Below are positions 7,491-14,614 of a stretch of DNA of 21,798 nucleotides, piece by piece (position 1 is the first letter of the stretch; every line of letters starts with the position of its first letter). The translations under genes were made by a program, and so were the position numbers. The notes below the pieces were generated by a model. It was not told the DNA's origin. It saw nothing but the letters and a program-made list of their open reading frames with translations, and ran no database searches. Source of the DNA: UM-FILTER-47-13 sp964445195 (GTDB lineage Bacteria; Pseudomonadota; Alphaproteobacteria; Micavibrionales; Micavibrionaceae); contig CAYUKA010000036.1 in the NCBI GenBank assembly GCA_964445195.1, positions 1 through 21,798 on the forward strand, given 5' to 3'.

Positions 7491-7519
7491 AAATCACCAA
7501 ATCACCAAATCACCAAATC
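7491..7519. repeat. 8-bp microsatellite between fliE and fliQ
   Basis: AAATCACC occurs three times head to tail (7491-7514) and is followed by a partial AAATC (7515-7519), ending one base before the fliE stop codon. Such an array could change in copy number by slippage. Confidence 0.8.
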
Positions 7520-7520
7520 C

Positions 7521-7829
7521 CTAGACCGGCATCCGCATGATTTCCTGATAAGCGCTCAGCATCCGGTCACGGATCGCGACCACGGTCTGCAGGGTCAGTT
7601 CAGCCGCCGTTACGGCCTCGACAACATCTGTCAGGTTCGCATTACCGATCACCGCCTCGGCCGAGGCTTTTTCACCTTCACGCATCGTTGCGATCGAATC
7701 GATCGTGGCCTTGCGAACCATATCGCCGAAATCCGGACCGTCATTGCCGGCAACACGCGGGCCGCTACCTACGCCCTGTGCGTTCTGATAAAGCCCGGCG
7801 GCGATGGAAGGATCTATTTTATCGACCAT
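7521..7829 (-). CDS. fliE: Flagellar MS-ring/rod adaptor FliE
   Basis: A 102-residue FliE of normal length. FliE joins the MS ring to the proximal rod and is exported by the flagellar type III apparatus before the other rod proteins. The conserved C-terminal half is clear: NLTDVVEAVTAAELTLQTVV, then AIRDRMLSAYQEIMRMPV, the canonical FliE ending. The N-terminus is variable and Gly-rich, as usual. GAGAGG lies about nine bases before the ATG. It follows flgC by 35 bases, a spacer holding a candidate internal promoter. Confidence 0.96.
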   Translation of the reverse strand: MVDKIDPSIAAGLYQNAQGVGSGPRVAGNDGPDFGDMVRKATIDSIATMREGEKASAEAVIGNANLTDVVEAVTAAELTLQTVVAIRDRMLSAYQEIMRMPV

Positions 7830-7849
7830 GATGATATACCTCTCATTCC

Positions 7850-7877
7850 ATTATACCCGATCGCCTAGCGCCGTAAA
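7850..7877 (-). promoter_or_regulatory. Candidate internal sigma-70 promoter before fliE
   Basis: On the minus strand TATAAT (7850-7855) lies 16 bases from TTTACG (7872-7877), which falls in the end of flgC. It sits about 20 bases upstream of the fliE start and could give extra fliE-fliQ-fliR expression. The -35 is a partial match only. Confidence 0.35.
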
Positions 7878-8281
7878 ATATCGATTGTCTGCATCAGCAT
7901 ATTGCGGCTCTGCTCGATCATGCCGAGATTGGCTTCATAGGAACGCTGGGCTTCCTGCATATCGCTCATCTCGATCATCGTGTTGACGTTCGGCATCCTG
8001 ACATAACCTTCAGCATCCGCGCCGGGGTGGTCGGGCATGTATTTCAGCTTGAACGGCCGCCTCTGGTCCTGCTCGATCGCCGAAACCTCGACCGTACGGT
8101 GGCCCAGCTCGCGGTCCATCACGTTCTTGAATACGATAAACTGCCGCGTATACGGGTCCTCTTCCGGCGTCGGCGCCGCGGTCTGGGCGTTGGCCATGTT
8201 TTCCGAGATCACACGCACACGCTCGCTCTGGGCGCGCATACCGTGCGCGGAAATCGTCATCGCGCTAAACAGCTCACTCAT
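7865..8281 (-). CDS. flgC: Proximal rod protein FlgC
   Basis: A 138-residue proximal rod protein. The N-terminus carries the axial-protein signature (ALMISAHGMRAQSERVRVI-type helix followed by SENMANAQT), and the C-terminus the matching helix VNTMIEMSDMQEAQRSYEANLGMIEQSRNML. The middle has the FlgC-type YTRQFIVFKNVMD segment and YVRMPNVN. Length is normal. GGGAG lies about nine bases before the ATG. It is 38 bases downstream of flgB and would be exported as a rod subunit. Confidence 0.97.
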   Translation of the reverse strand: MSELFSAMTISAHGMRAQSERVRVISENMANAQTAAPTPEEDPYTRQFIVFKNVMDRELGHRTVEVSAIEQDQRRPFKLKYMPDHPGADAEGYVRMPNVNTMIEMSDMQEAQRSYEANLGMIEQSRNMLMQTIDILRR

Positions 8282-8319
8282 CGCTTGTTTCTCCCGTGTT
8301 AAACATCATGTGTCCTCTC

Positions 8320-8730
8320 TTACTGCCTGTTCCCGAGTGCGGTACGAATCATCCCGACATTTTTCTGGTACAGCGTCGTCATCAGGTTGTAATCCATCGT
8401 CGTGCGCGCGGCGCTGATCATCTGCTCCTCGATAATCACCGCGTTGCCGGCCGGGGCGACTTCATAGGTCGTGCGCTTGCGGCGGGCCTCCGGATCGTCG
8501 ATATCGTCGTTGCGCGGCATATGCTGGTCGTCAGTGATTGCCGGACGCACGACGTTCTGTTTTGTGACATCGGCAACGGCGCGGCCAAAATCGACCGGCT
8601 TTAAATCCATCGGCCGGAACTGCGGTGTATCGGCATTGGCAACATTTTGCGAGATCACGCGCTGGCGCTGGTCGAAATAGTTCATCTTCGCCGTCATCGC
8701 CTTGAATAATCCGATACTGTCTGTCGTCAT
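8320..8730 (-). CDS. flgB: Proximal rod protein FlgB
   Basis: A 136-residue proximal rod protein and the first gene of the flgB-flgC-fliE-fliQ-fliR operon. The N-terminal axial motif reads MNYFDQRQRVISQNVANADTP, and the C-terminal helix ARTTMDYNLMTTLYQKNVGMI pairs with it in the rod. FRPMDLKPVDF after the ANADTP motif is typical of FlgB. AAAGG lies about eight bases upstream of ATG. A strong sigma-54 element lies about 57-72 bases upstream of the start, so the operon is probably under an RpoN-dependent flagellar activator. Confidence 0.97.
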   Translation of the reverse strand: MTTDSIGLFKAMTAKMNYFDQRQRVISQNVANADTPQFRPMDLKPVDFGRAVADVTKQNVVRPAITDDQHMPRNDDIDDPEARRKRTTYEVAPAGNAVIIEEQMISAARTTMDYNLMTTLYQKNVGMIRTALGNRQ

Positions 8731-8786
8731 CGTACTTACCTTTTATCCGTTGATGGTCTATAGTTTCCCCCTGCGTAAGACAGACT

Positions 8787-8802
8787 TGCAGGAACCGTGC
8801 CA
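8787..8802 (-). promoter_or_regulatory. Sigma-54 (-24/-12) promoter of the flgB operon
   Basis: On the minus strand TGGCACGGTTCCTGCA fits the RpoN consensus TGGCACG-N4-TTGCA with one mismatch (C for the first T of the -12 element). GG and GC are correctly spaced by ten bases. Transcription would start near 8775, about 45 bases before flgB. The element covers the ribosome-binding site of the divergent flhX-like gene. Confidence 0.85.
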
Positions 8803-9189
8803 GTGATTGACGAATATGACGACGGCCGGGATATGGACGGCAAAGACCCGTTAATCCCTTCAAATATAAAGAAAAAATCAAAAAGACCTGTCGCTGTCGC
8901 CCTCGCCGACGGGCAGGACGAGCAGGATATGCCGCACGTTACCGCCGCCGGCAGGGGAAAAATTGCCGAGCAGATTGTGCAGCTGGCCTTTGAAAGCGGC
9001 ATTAAAGTGCGCGAGGACAGCGACCTGGCCGAAATGCTGGCAACCATCGAGCTGGACAGCCCGGTTCCCAGTGAGGCCTTTATGGCGGTGGCTGAAATAT
9101 TATCGTATGTTTACCGGGCCAACGGCGCGCCCGACCCGTTCGACGCCGTGCTGGACCAACAGAATGACCGGGATGATAAAAGGCCGTAA
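8803..9189 (+). CDS. flhX: Stand-alone FlhB C-terminal domain protein (FlhX type)
   Basis: A 128-residue protein matching the C-terminal part of FlhB that follows the cleavage site, with no membrane segments. It aligns along its length with the FlhB in this window: VAVALADG matches FSIALKYD, and VPSEAFMAVAEILSYVYRANG matches VPAEHYKAVAEVISYVFKLKG. The NPTH motif is absent, as expected for a form that is never cleaved. The first 30 residues are acidic then basic (IKKKSKRP) and probably disordered. I start at GTG 8803, eight bases after AGGAA; GTG 8797 would be only two bases from that site. It opens an operon with an 88-residue gene, fliO and fliP. In other bacteria such proteins can stand in for the FlhB C-terminal domain; a regulatory role here is inferred. 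Confidence 0.85.
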   Translation: MIDEYDDGRDMDGKDPLIPSNIKKKSKRPVAVALADGQDEQDMPHVTAAGRGKIAEQIVQLAFESGIKVREDSDLAEMLATIELDSPVPSEAFMAVAEILSYVYRANGAPDPFDAVLDQQNDRDDKRP

Positions 9190-9191
9190 AC

Positions 9192-9458
9192 ATGACTGAC
9201 AATGATCTTGAAGCCAGATTGCAAAGCCTGATCGACCGGATCGATGGCGCCATCACCAAAACAAGGCAAAACCAACTGATCGATATCAGCTTTATGGATC
9301 AGGATGTCGCCGCGCTGTGCCGTGAAATCATCGAATCGGACCGTGAAGAGGCCAAGGCGCTGGAGCCGCGGATGATTGATGTTATTAACCGCCTCGACGA
9401 ACTGGCAGAGGAAATCAAACATTACCAGGACCGTACCGATCAGGGCACAGGCCAATAG
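9192..9458 (+). CDS. Small helical protein of unknown function in the fliO-fliP operon
   Basis: An 88-residue protein I do not recognise. It is strongly charged and almost certainly helical throughout, with no membrane segment: heptad-like patterns run through LEARLQSLIDRIDGAITKTR and again through EPRMIDVINRLDELAEEIKH. ATG follows the flhX stop by two bases, with AAAAGG overlapping the end of flhX, so translation is probably coupled. fliO follows after 12 bases. Size, helicity and place in an export-gate operon resemble small flagellar chaperones such as FlgN or FliT, but no sequence motif supports that. Confidence 0.75.
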   Translation: MTDNDLEARLQSLIDRIDGAITKTRQNQLIDISFMDQDVAALCREIIESDREEAKALEPRMIDVINRLDELAEEIKHYQDRTDQGTGQ

Positions 9459-9470
9459 GGAATAAAGGCA

Positions 9471-9794
9471 ATGGAAATACTGGATCTGACCCAAATAGCG
9501 CGCTTTGCCGCCGCCCTTGTTTTTGTTCTGGCGCTAATGGGCGGGCTGGCCCTGCTGATGCGCAAATTCGGCACCAGTCACCCGCTGACCGCGCCACATA
9601 AACGCCGGCTGAAAATCGTCGAAGTCCTGAATATCGACGCCAAGCGCAAGGCCGTGCTGCTGCGGCGTGATGATGCCGAACATCTCGTCATTCTGGGGAC
9701 AACGTCGGAAACCCTGATTGAAAGCGCTATAGAATCACCGCAAGATGCAGAGATAATCCCGATGAAGGCCAGCGACAAACAGAATGAGCCCTAA
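9471..9794 (+). CDS. fliO: Flagellar biosynthetic protein FliO
   Basis: A 107-residue FliO: a short N-terminus, one membrane helix at about 11-31 (FAAALVFVLALMGGLALLM) and a cytoplasmic domain with the family pattern RRLKIVEVLNIDAKRKAVLLRRDDAEHLVILG. FliO assists FliP assembly in the inner membrane. Length is at the short end of the range, normal for forms without a periplasmic extension. AATAAAGGCA precedes the ATG. Its last 11 bases overlap the start of fliP, as commonly seen, suggesting coupled translation. Confidence 0.92.
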   Translation: MEILDLTQIARFAAALVFVLALMGGLALLMRKFGTSHPLTAPHKRRLKIVEVLNIDAKRKAVLLRRDDAEHLVILGTTSETLIESAIESPQDAEIIPMKASDKQNEP

Positions 9795-10602
9795 CCATAC
9801 AGATCACAGCGTTTTACACAGACTAATAAAAACCTCTGTGCTGTCCCTGTGTGCTCTTTGCTCTTTGTGGCTTATCTTTTTTGCGCCCCCGGCCTTTGCC
9901 CAGGCGATCACCCTTGATCTCGGCGCCGGGGCGGAGAACGGCACCGTAACCGGGCGGGTGATCCAGCTTGTCGCCCTGCTGACAGTGCTCTCGCTCGCAC
10001 CGTCGATCCTGGTGATGATGACCTCTTTCACCCGGATCATCGTCGTGCTCTCATTCCTGCGTACCGCGATCGGCATCCAGCAGACGCCGCCGAACACGGT
10101 GCTGATCTCGCTCGCCTTGTTCCTGACCTTTTTCATCATGGCGCCGACACTGCAAAGCGCCTATGAAAGCGGCGTCCTGCCGCTGGTGAATGAAGAGATC
10201 GACGAGATGACCGCCTTTGAGCGCACCACCGATCCGTTCAAGGAGTTCATGCTCCGGCATGTCCGTGAAAACGATCTCGCGCTATTCATGAATCTAAGTG
10301 ACACACAGGTTGCCGAGCCGATGGAAACGCCGCTGCGCGTACTGATCCCGTCTTTCATGATTTCGGAGTTGCGGCGCGCCTTCGAGATCGGTTTTATGCT
10401 GTTCCTGCCGTTCCTGATTATCGATATGGTCACCGCCTCGATCCTGATGTCGATGGGTATGATGATGCTGCCGCCGGTGATGATTTCACTGCCGTTCAAG
10501 ATCATTTTCTTCGTGCTGGTCGATGGCTGGTATTTAATCGCCGGCTCGCTGATCCAGAGCTTCGATGTCGGCGTCCCGCCACCGCCTACGCCGCCGGGGT
10601 AG
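9784..10602 (+). CDS. fliP: Flagellar export gate protein FliP
   Basis: A 272-residue FliP. A signal peptide ends near residue 39 (APPAFA before QAITLDL), as FliP proteins often have. Membrane segments lie at about 58-80, 99-120, 198-216 and 224-245. Family hallmarks are SILVMMTSFTRIIVVLSFLR, TPPNTVLISLALFLTFFIMAP, VLIPSFMISELRRAFEIGF and DMVTASILMSMGMMMLPP. FliP forms the pentameric gate ring with FliR and FliQ. The start overlaps fliO. The signal peptide is encoded by an unusual run of repeated CTGTG/GCTCTTT words, and its n-region is long (about 18 residues). Confidence 0.96.
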   Translation: MSPNHTDHSVLHRLIKTSVLSLCALCSLWLIFFAPPAFAQAITLDLGAGAENGTVTGRVIQLVALLTVLSLAPSILVMMTSFTRIIVVLSFLRTAIGIQQTPPNTVLISLALFLTFFIMAPTLQSAYESGVLPLVNEEIDEMTAFERTTDPFKEFMLRHVRENDLALFMNLSDTQVAEPMETPLRVLIPSFMISELRRAFEIGFMLFLPFLIIDMVTASILMSMGMMMLPPVMISLPFKIIFFVLVDGWYLIAGSLIQSFDVGVPPPPTPPG

Positions 10603-10608
10603 TACCCC
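10592..10608. repeat. GC-rich palindrome, copy 2 (fliP stop / APH start)
   Basis: CGCCGGGGTA followed by GTACCCC. It can fold as CGGGG (10595-10599), loop TAGTA holding the fliP stop, and CCCCG (10605-10609), whose last base touches the ATG of the next gene. It could limit initiation there. It matches the element at 6292-6310 except for two central bases. Confidence 0.55.
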
Positions 10609-10609
10609 G

Positions 10610-11458
10610 ATGAGTTTATTCGAAAAGCTTGATAACGCCGCCAACGGGCAGGAGCGCTGGCAGCTGGCCGAGGCGCATGTCCGGCAATCTTGCCCGGACC
10701 TCGGTGACGCAACATTTGAACAGGCCCTCCATGGTCAACAGAGCTTCGTCTTCCTGGCTCCGAACGAAGTCATCAAACTCGCGCGCAATCAGTGGATCGG
10801 GCGCATGTTTGCCGGCGAAGCTTTGATTATGCCGCTTTTGCCGGCCCTGCCGGGTATCCGGACCCCGCACCTTATCGATTACAGGCCGGATGATCATATC
10901 ATTCGCACCAGCCGCCTGCGCGGCGTGCTCCTGACAACGCAAATACTGGCCGCCCTGCCACCAAAGACGCAGGATTTCGCCATAGAACGGCTGGCAACTT
11001 TCATCGCCGCATTACACGCGCTGACACCGCCCGCCCGTGCAGAGGCGCTTACGCCTGACCTGTACTGGCGCACACTGTTCTTTGAAAATGTTGAAAAACT
11101 TGGCAACAAAAAAGACAGCCCGCGCGTACAGGCGGCGATAGAGTACGCGTCATCCTATGACAATATTCACGAAGACCGCGTCCCGGTGCATGGCGACCTG
11201 CAGGCGGGCAATATTCTTTATGATGAAAGTGACCAGTCGCTGGGCCTCATCGACTGGACCGGCTGCGCCCTTCAATATCGTCACCGTGAATTCGCGCCGC
11301 TAACCTATGGCTTCCCGGCACGCTTTGCCGAAGCGGTGCTCAAAAATTACGAGATGCTTACCGGCATGAACATCGACCGTACACTGATCCAACGGCGCAA
11401 TGACGTCCGCGCAATCGCGACGTGGAACGCGGATGAGCAGCCGGAATTTCGTTTTTAG
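10610..11458 (+). CDS. Phosphotransferase of the APH/choline-kinase-like family
   Basis: A 282-residue small-molecule kinase of the protein-kinase-like fold. The Brenner-type catalytic motif HGDLQAGNILYD lies at about 201-212, followed by the metal-binding LIDWTG. VIKLAR near residue 53 supplies the probable ATP-binding Lys. Length is normal and all key residues are present, so it should be active, but the substrate cannot be read; families with this fold act on aminoglycosides, choline, homoserine, sugars and lipids. I start at ATG 10610, seven bases after the fliP stop, not the upstream in-frame ATG at 10565 inside fliP. It is the tail of the fliP operon, convergent with the TPR gene, with no clear terminator in the 13-base gap. 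A resistance role is not implied. Confidence 0.85.
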   Translation: MSLFEKLDNAANGQERWQLAEAHVRQSCPDLGDATFEQALHGQQSFVFLAPNEVIKLARNQWIGRMFAGEALIMPLLPALPGIRTPHLIDYRPDDHIIRTSRLRGVLLTTQILAALPPKTQDFAIERLATFIAALHALTPPARAEALTPDLYWRTLFFENVEKLGNKKDSPRVQAAIEYASSYDNIHEDRVPVHGDLQAGNILYDESDQSLGLIDWTGCALQYRHREFAPLTYGFPARFAEAVLKNYEMLTGMNIDRTLIQRRNDVRAIATWNADEQPEFRF

Positions 11459-11471
11459 GCTCAGAACCTAG

Positions 11472-14400
11472 TTAATTCGATACCGCGTCGGCATCACGGC
11501 GGTAGGAATCGAGGAAATCGGCAAACATATCGACTTCACTGACAATTGCCTCGATTGTTTCGCGGTCAGCCATGATCGCCATCTGGCGCGGCCGCGTCAC
11601 AACATCAAACAGCCGGGAGTGGCGCGTGCGCTTCATTTGGTCCTCATAACGCTCGCGCATATTATTCAGCGCCACCCGGTTACCGGACAGGTTCAGCGAC
11701 ACCGCCCGGTTCAGCAGCAAGTCGGCCTGTGCCCTTGTCAACGGGCGGCCGGGATCAAGCGCTTCATCGAGAATCAAATCCTGCAAGGCTTCCGCCGCAT
11801 CCTCCCACAGCCCTGCCTGCCAGGCGATATCGGCGCGCAGACGGTTGACCTGCGGATCAGGGTCGAACCGGTTGAGCATTTCAATCGCTTCTTCCGTCCG
11901 GTTAAGCTGCGAAAGACCGCGCGCGCGCAGCAAGTCGATTTCTTTCAGCTTCGCCGCCCGCGCCTCACCCTCAAGCAGGGCCGCATACCGGTCCCGTGCC
12001 AGTGCCAAATATTTCATGGCCTCACGCGAGTCCTTGTCGATCAGCAGTAATGCCCCGAGCCGCAGCGCCACCCGCGCCTGCTCCTCATTCTCCAGCCGGA
12101 AATCGACCTGGTGCCGGAGCAGATCGGTCGCCCGGCCGAGCAGGTCGGCTTCGGCCAGCCTCTCGGCCAGTTTTTGCACAAGACGGTTGCCATCATCGCC
12201 GACCGGGGTCAGTTCGCGGAATTCCTCATACAGCTCAACCGCATCAAGCGGCGTCATGTCCGTGTCATTCAGCAGCAGATCAGAAAACTCAGCCTGCATA
12301 AAGGCCGTGACATCGTTGCCGATATCGGCATCGGGACTCATCGCCGCCGCATCACGCAGGATCGTAAACCCTTTCAGATAACGGTCGGCCTCAAGATAAA
12401 GCCGCCCGAGCATAAAGTTGACGCGCGTTTCAATCTCATCACCGCGCCACGCGTAACGAAGCCCTTCCAGCCGGTCGATCGCATCATCCGTGCTGATCGC
12501 CCCGTCATTCAGATCAAGCATCGTCATCGCCAGCCCGGCCCGCGCCCGGTGCAAATCATCCGGCCCGTCAGCCAGCTTCTGCCAGAGCGCACGGGCGCTT
12601 TCAATTTCACCGCTCTGGCGGTGCGCCTCGCCTTTCAGGTAATCCATCGCCGCCAATGTCCAGGGCTTCAAACGGTCCCGGTCGCGTTGCAGGACAGCCA
12701 GGATACCTTCGGCCGTCTGGACATCGCCGTCACGCAGAGCCACCTCGGCCAGCTTGACACCGATTTTTTCCAGCAGGGGCTGCGTATAGCCAACAAGGAT
12801 ACTGAAATCATCCGGCATGGTTTCAGCCGCCTGCCGCCAGTCTTCCAGCGCCGCCAATATGAAAGCCCGCCAGTAATCAAGCTCGCCGTAGTCTGCCAGA
12901 ACCGGGTGGAACAAATCGCGGAATGCCATTTCATATTTACCGGCCAGCGCCGCCGACGCGCCGCGCAGCGCCCGGAACTCCGGACTATCAGCCAGATCCG
13001 GTAATTCAGCCGCGGCGAAAGCAAGAAACCCGATCGCTTCCTGCCCGCGGTCGTTCGAGAGATTCATTTTCGCCAGCGTCAAAAGATCCTGCACCCGGCC
13101 GTTAGCATCCTTGATGGCCATACCGGAGAGCAATATGCGCTGGTTTTCCTCCAGCGCCAGCAAACCGCCCATCATCCAGCGGTCGAAATCGAAAATACGG
13201 CGCAGCCCTTCGCCTTCAGCCGGCGCTTCATCGGCTATCGAGTTTTCCTGCACATCCCGCCGTATCAAACGGCGATTAATGTCCTTGACCGGCGACAGCG
13301 CCAGCCCCCCCTGCCGTCCGACCTCAACGCCGCTGCCGGTCAGGGCCACGTCCAGATCGTCTATCAACGGCTGCAATACAAGCCCTATAGCACTTTCAAG
13401 CGTATTAAAGTCGACCAGCCGCTGCGGCGCACCGGCAAACTGGTCGGCCTGTTCAACCGTCACAACCTTCAGCACGTCACCGACCGCCGGGTCAGGCAGA
13501 TCAAGCACCTCGGTTGTTAACAGGAACGGCCAGTTGACGGCCCCGCCGCGTACCTGCTGGTTACGACTGTAAGTCCGCGTCATTTCCAGCGGTTCGGCGT
13601 CACGGCTGTTGGGCGTAATCACCACCCGCCAGACCAGGCCACCGCCTTCGCCGTAAATATCCATCGCTTCGTGGCCGGGCGGCAGCTTGACGCGGTAAGC
13701 TGCGCCGCCTTTTAGTTCGTAACGCTCAAACGCGCCAAAACTGTCCGCCTGCTCGCCCGCAACCTGCGGCGGCACATTCAGCGTCGGCCGGTCGAGCACC
13801 AGCCATAAATAATCGAAGCGCCGGAAGACGGCCATACCCACAGTCTCTGTCGCGGTCACCGTAATGACATGCGGCGCCATGATCGCCTGCGCCTGTTCCA
13901 GGATAGGCGGTTCAGCCGGTTCGGCAGGCTCAGTATCTTCAGCGCCCGTCTCTCCCGCGAGCGTCTCTTCCTCGACCGCCGTCACCGGGCGGGCGGCAAC
14001 CGGAGGCGCCGGCGCGGCAGGTACCGCAGGTGATGAGGCCTGAAGCTCAGGTTCGGGTGATGGCGCCGGCGGCGGCGCCGCGCGCGCAACGGCACGCGGC
14101 CCCACACCCGGTGGATTAAAGACATCGATCACCACCCGGCTCCCGACTGTAAAATGACGAAACCCGCTACCCTGCGGCGTTTCCACCAGCGCCCGCAGCG
14201 GCGTACCGGTATCGGAAACCTGCTGCACCGCCAGAATATTGCTGTCCGCGCCATGCTCGGTCGTGCCGCGTACGAGAGATGACGCCACATCAAAACGAAC
14301 TTCAATCTGGCCCGGTGCAAGCTGGGCCACATCATAACCAACCGGGCGCGGCCAGTCGAACACCAGCCGGGTATAGGTCGCATGCGCGCCGGTGCGCATC

Positions 14401-14489
14401 GTTACCTGTGACACATCCTGCCCCTGCGCTGTCACAGCGCACAGCGGCATTACAAGAAGAGTCACGATAAGCAAAATAAGACGGCGCAT
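11472..14489 (-). CDS. Large periplasmic beta-domain and TPR-repeat protein, candidate flagellar motor scaffold
   Basis: A protein of about 1005 residues that I cannot name. The signal peptide MRRLILLIVTLLVMPLCAVTA is clear. A beta-rich domain follows at about 25-125 (RLVFDWPRPVGYDVAQL and later VVIDVFNP, recalling AMIN-type domains), then a Pro/Ala/Glu linker (about 128-200), a second beta-rich region (about 205-345) and a long helical solenoid of TPR-like pairs (about 450-960). ATG 14487-14489 is chosen over the longer reading frame because it opens the signal peptide and lies downstream of a good promoter; there is no strong ribosome-binding site. It lies next to motB with its own promoter. 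Layout recalls PflA, the epsilonproteobacterial stator scaffold, and by position it might play the part of MotC, but no sequence match is shown. Confidence 0.8.
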   Translation of the reverse strand: MRRLILLIVTLLVMPLCAVTAQGQDVSQVTMRTGAHATYTRLVFDWPRPVGYDVAQLAPGQIEVRFDVASSLVRGTTEHGADSNILAVQQVSDTGTPLRALVETPQGSGFRHFTVGSRVVIDVFNPPGVGPRAVARAAPPPAPSPEPELQASSPAVPAAPAPPVAARPVTAVEEETLAGETGAEDTEPAEPAEPPILEQAQAIMAPHVITVTATETVGMAVFRRFDYLWLVLDRPTLNVPPQVAGEQADSFGAFERYELKGGAAYRVKLPPGHEAMDIYGEGGGLVWRVVITPNSRDAEPLEMTRTYSRNQQVRGGAVNWPFLLTTEVLDLPDPAVGDVLKVVTVEQADQFAGAPQRLVDFNTLESAIGLVLQPLIDDLDVALTGSGVEVGRQGGLALSPVKDINRRLIRRDVQENSIADEAPAEGEGLRRIFDFDRWMMGGLLALEENQRILLSGMAIKDANGRVQDLLTLAKMNLSNDRGQEAIGFLAFAAAELPDLADSPEFRALRGASAALAGKYEMAFRDLFHPVLADYGELDYWRAFILAALEDWRQAAETMPDDFSILVGYTQPLLEKIGVKLAEVALRDGDVQTAEGILAVLQRDRDRLKPWTLAAMDYLKGEAHRQSGEIESARALWQKLADGPDDLHRARAGLAMTMLDLNDGAISTDDAIDRLEGLRYAWRGDEIETRVNFMLGRLYLEADRYLKGFTILRDAAAMSPDADIGNDVTAFMQAEFSDLLLNDTDMTPLDAVELYEEFRELTPVGDDGNRLVQKLAERLAEADLLGRATDLLRHQVDFRLENEEQARVALRLGALLLIDKDSREAMKYLALARDRYAALLEGEARAAKLKEIDLLRARGLSQLNRTEEAIEMLNRFDPDPQVNRLRADIAWQAGLWEDAAEALQDLILDEALDPGRPLTRAQADLLLNRAVSLNLSGNRVALNNMRERYEDQMKRTRHSRLFDVVTRPRQMAIMADRETIEAIVSEVDMFADFLDSYRRDADAVSN

Positions 14490-14522
14490 AGAAAAACTGT
14501 GCCATGCAGTGAATGAAACAAC

Positions 14523-14540
14523 AAGTCCCACCAAGGACTT
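14523..14540. promoter_or_regulatory. Hairpin or operator in the leader of the TPR gene
   Basis: AAGTCC (14523-14528) and GGACTT (14535-14540) form a perfect 6-bp inverted repeat about a 6-base centre, a few bases downstream of the predicted transcription start of the TPR gene. It could be an operator or a 5'-leader stem-loop. Confidence 0.4.
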
Positions 14541-14549
14541 AACCATTCT

Positions 14550-14578
14550 ATTATACGCGATTCCGGCCTGATGGTCAT
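14550..14578 (-). promoter_or_regulatory. Sigma-70-like promoter of the TPR gene
   Basis: On the minus strand a perfect TATAAT (14550-14555) lies 17 bases from ATGACC (14573-14578). The predicted start of transcription near 14544 excludes the two upstream in-frame start codons and supports ATG 14489. Confidence 0.6.
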
Positions 14579-14614
14579 GCGCCGTCAGTAAAAAGCCTGA
14601 AACGATCAACGGGT

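Noticed and set aside
8736..8764. TTACCT-N17-TATAGT as a sigma-70 promoter for flhX-fliO-fliP
   Set aside because: The -35 matches only three of six positions; spacing is right, but the evidence is too thin to list as a feature.
12111..13004. 297-codon plus-strand frame opposite the TPR gene
   Set aside because: Antisense shadow; low-complexity Arg/Gln/Ile composition and no recognisable motif, while the minus strand encodes a coherent secreted TPR protein.
14490..14609. Longer N-terminus for the TPR protein (start at 14609 or 14546)
   Set aside because: It would place the signal peptide inside the protein and lies upstream of, or within, the predicted promoter.
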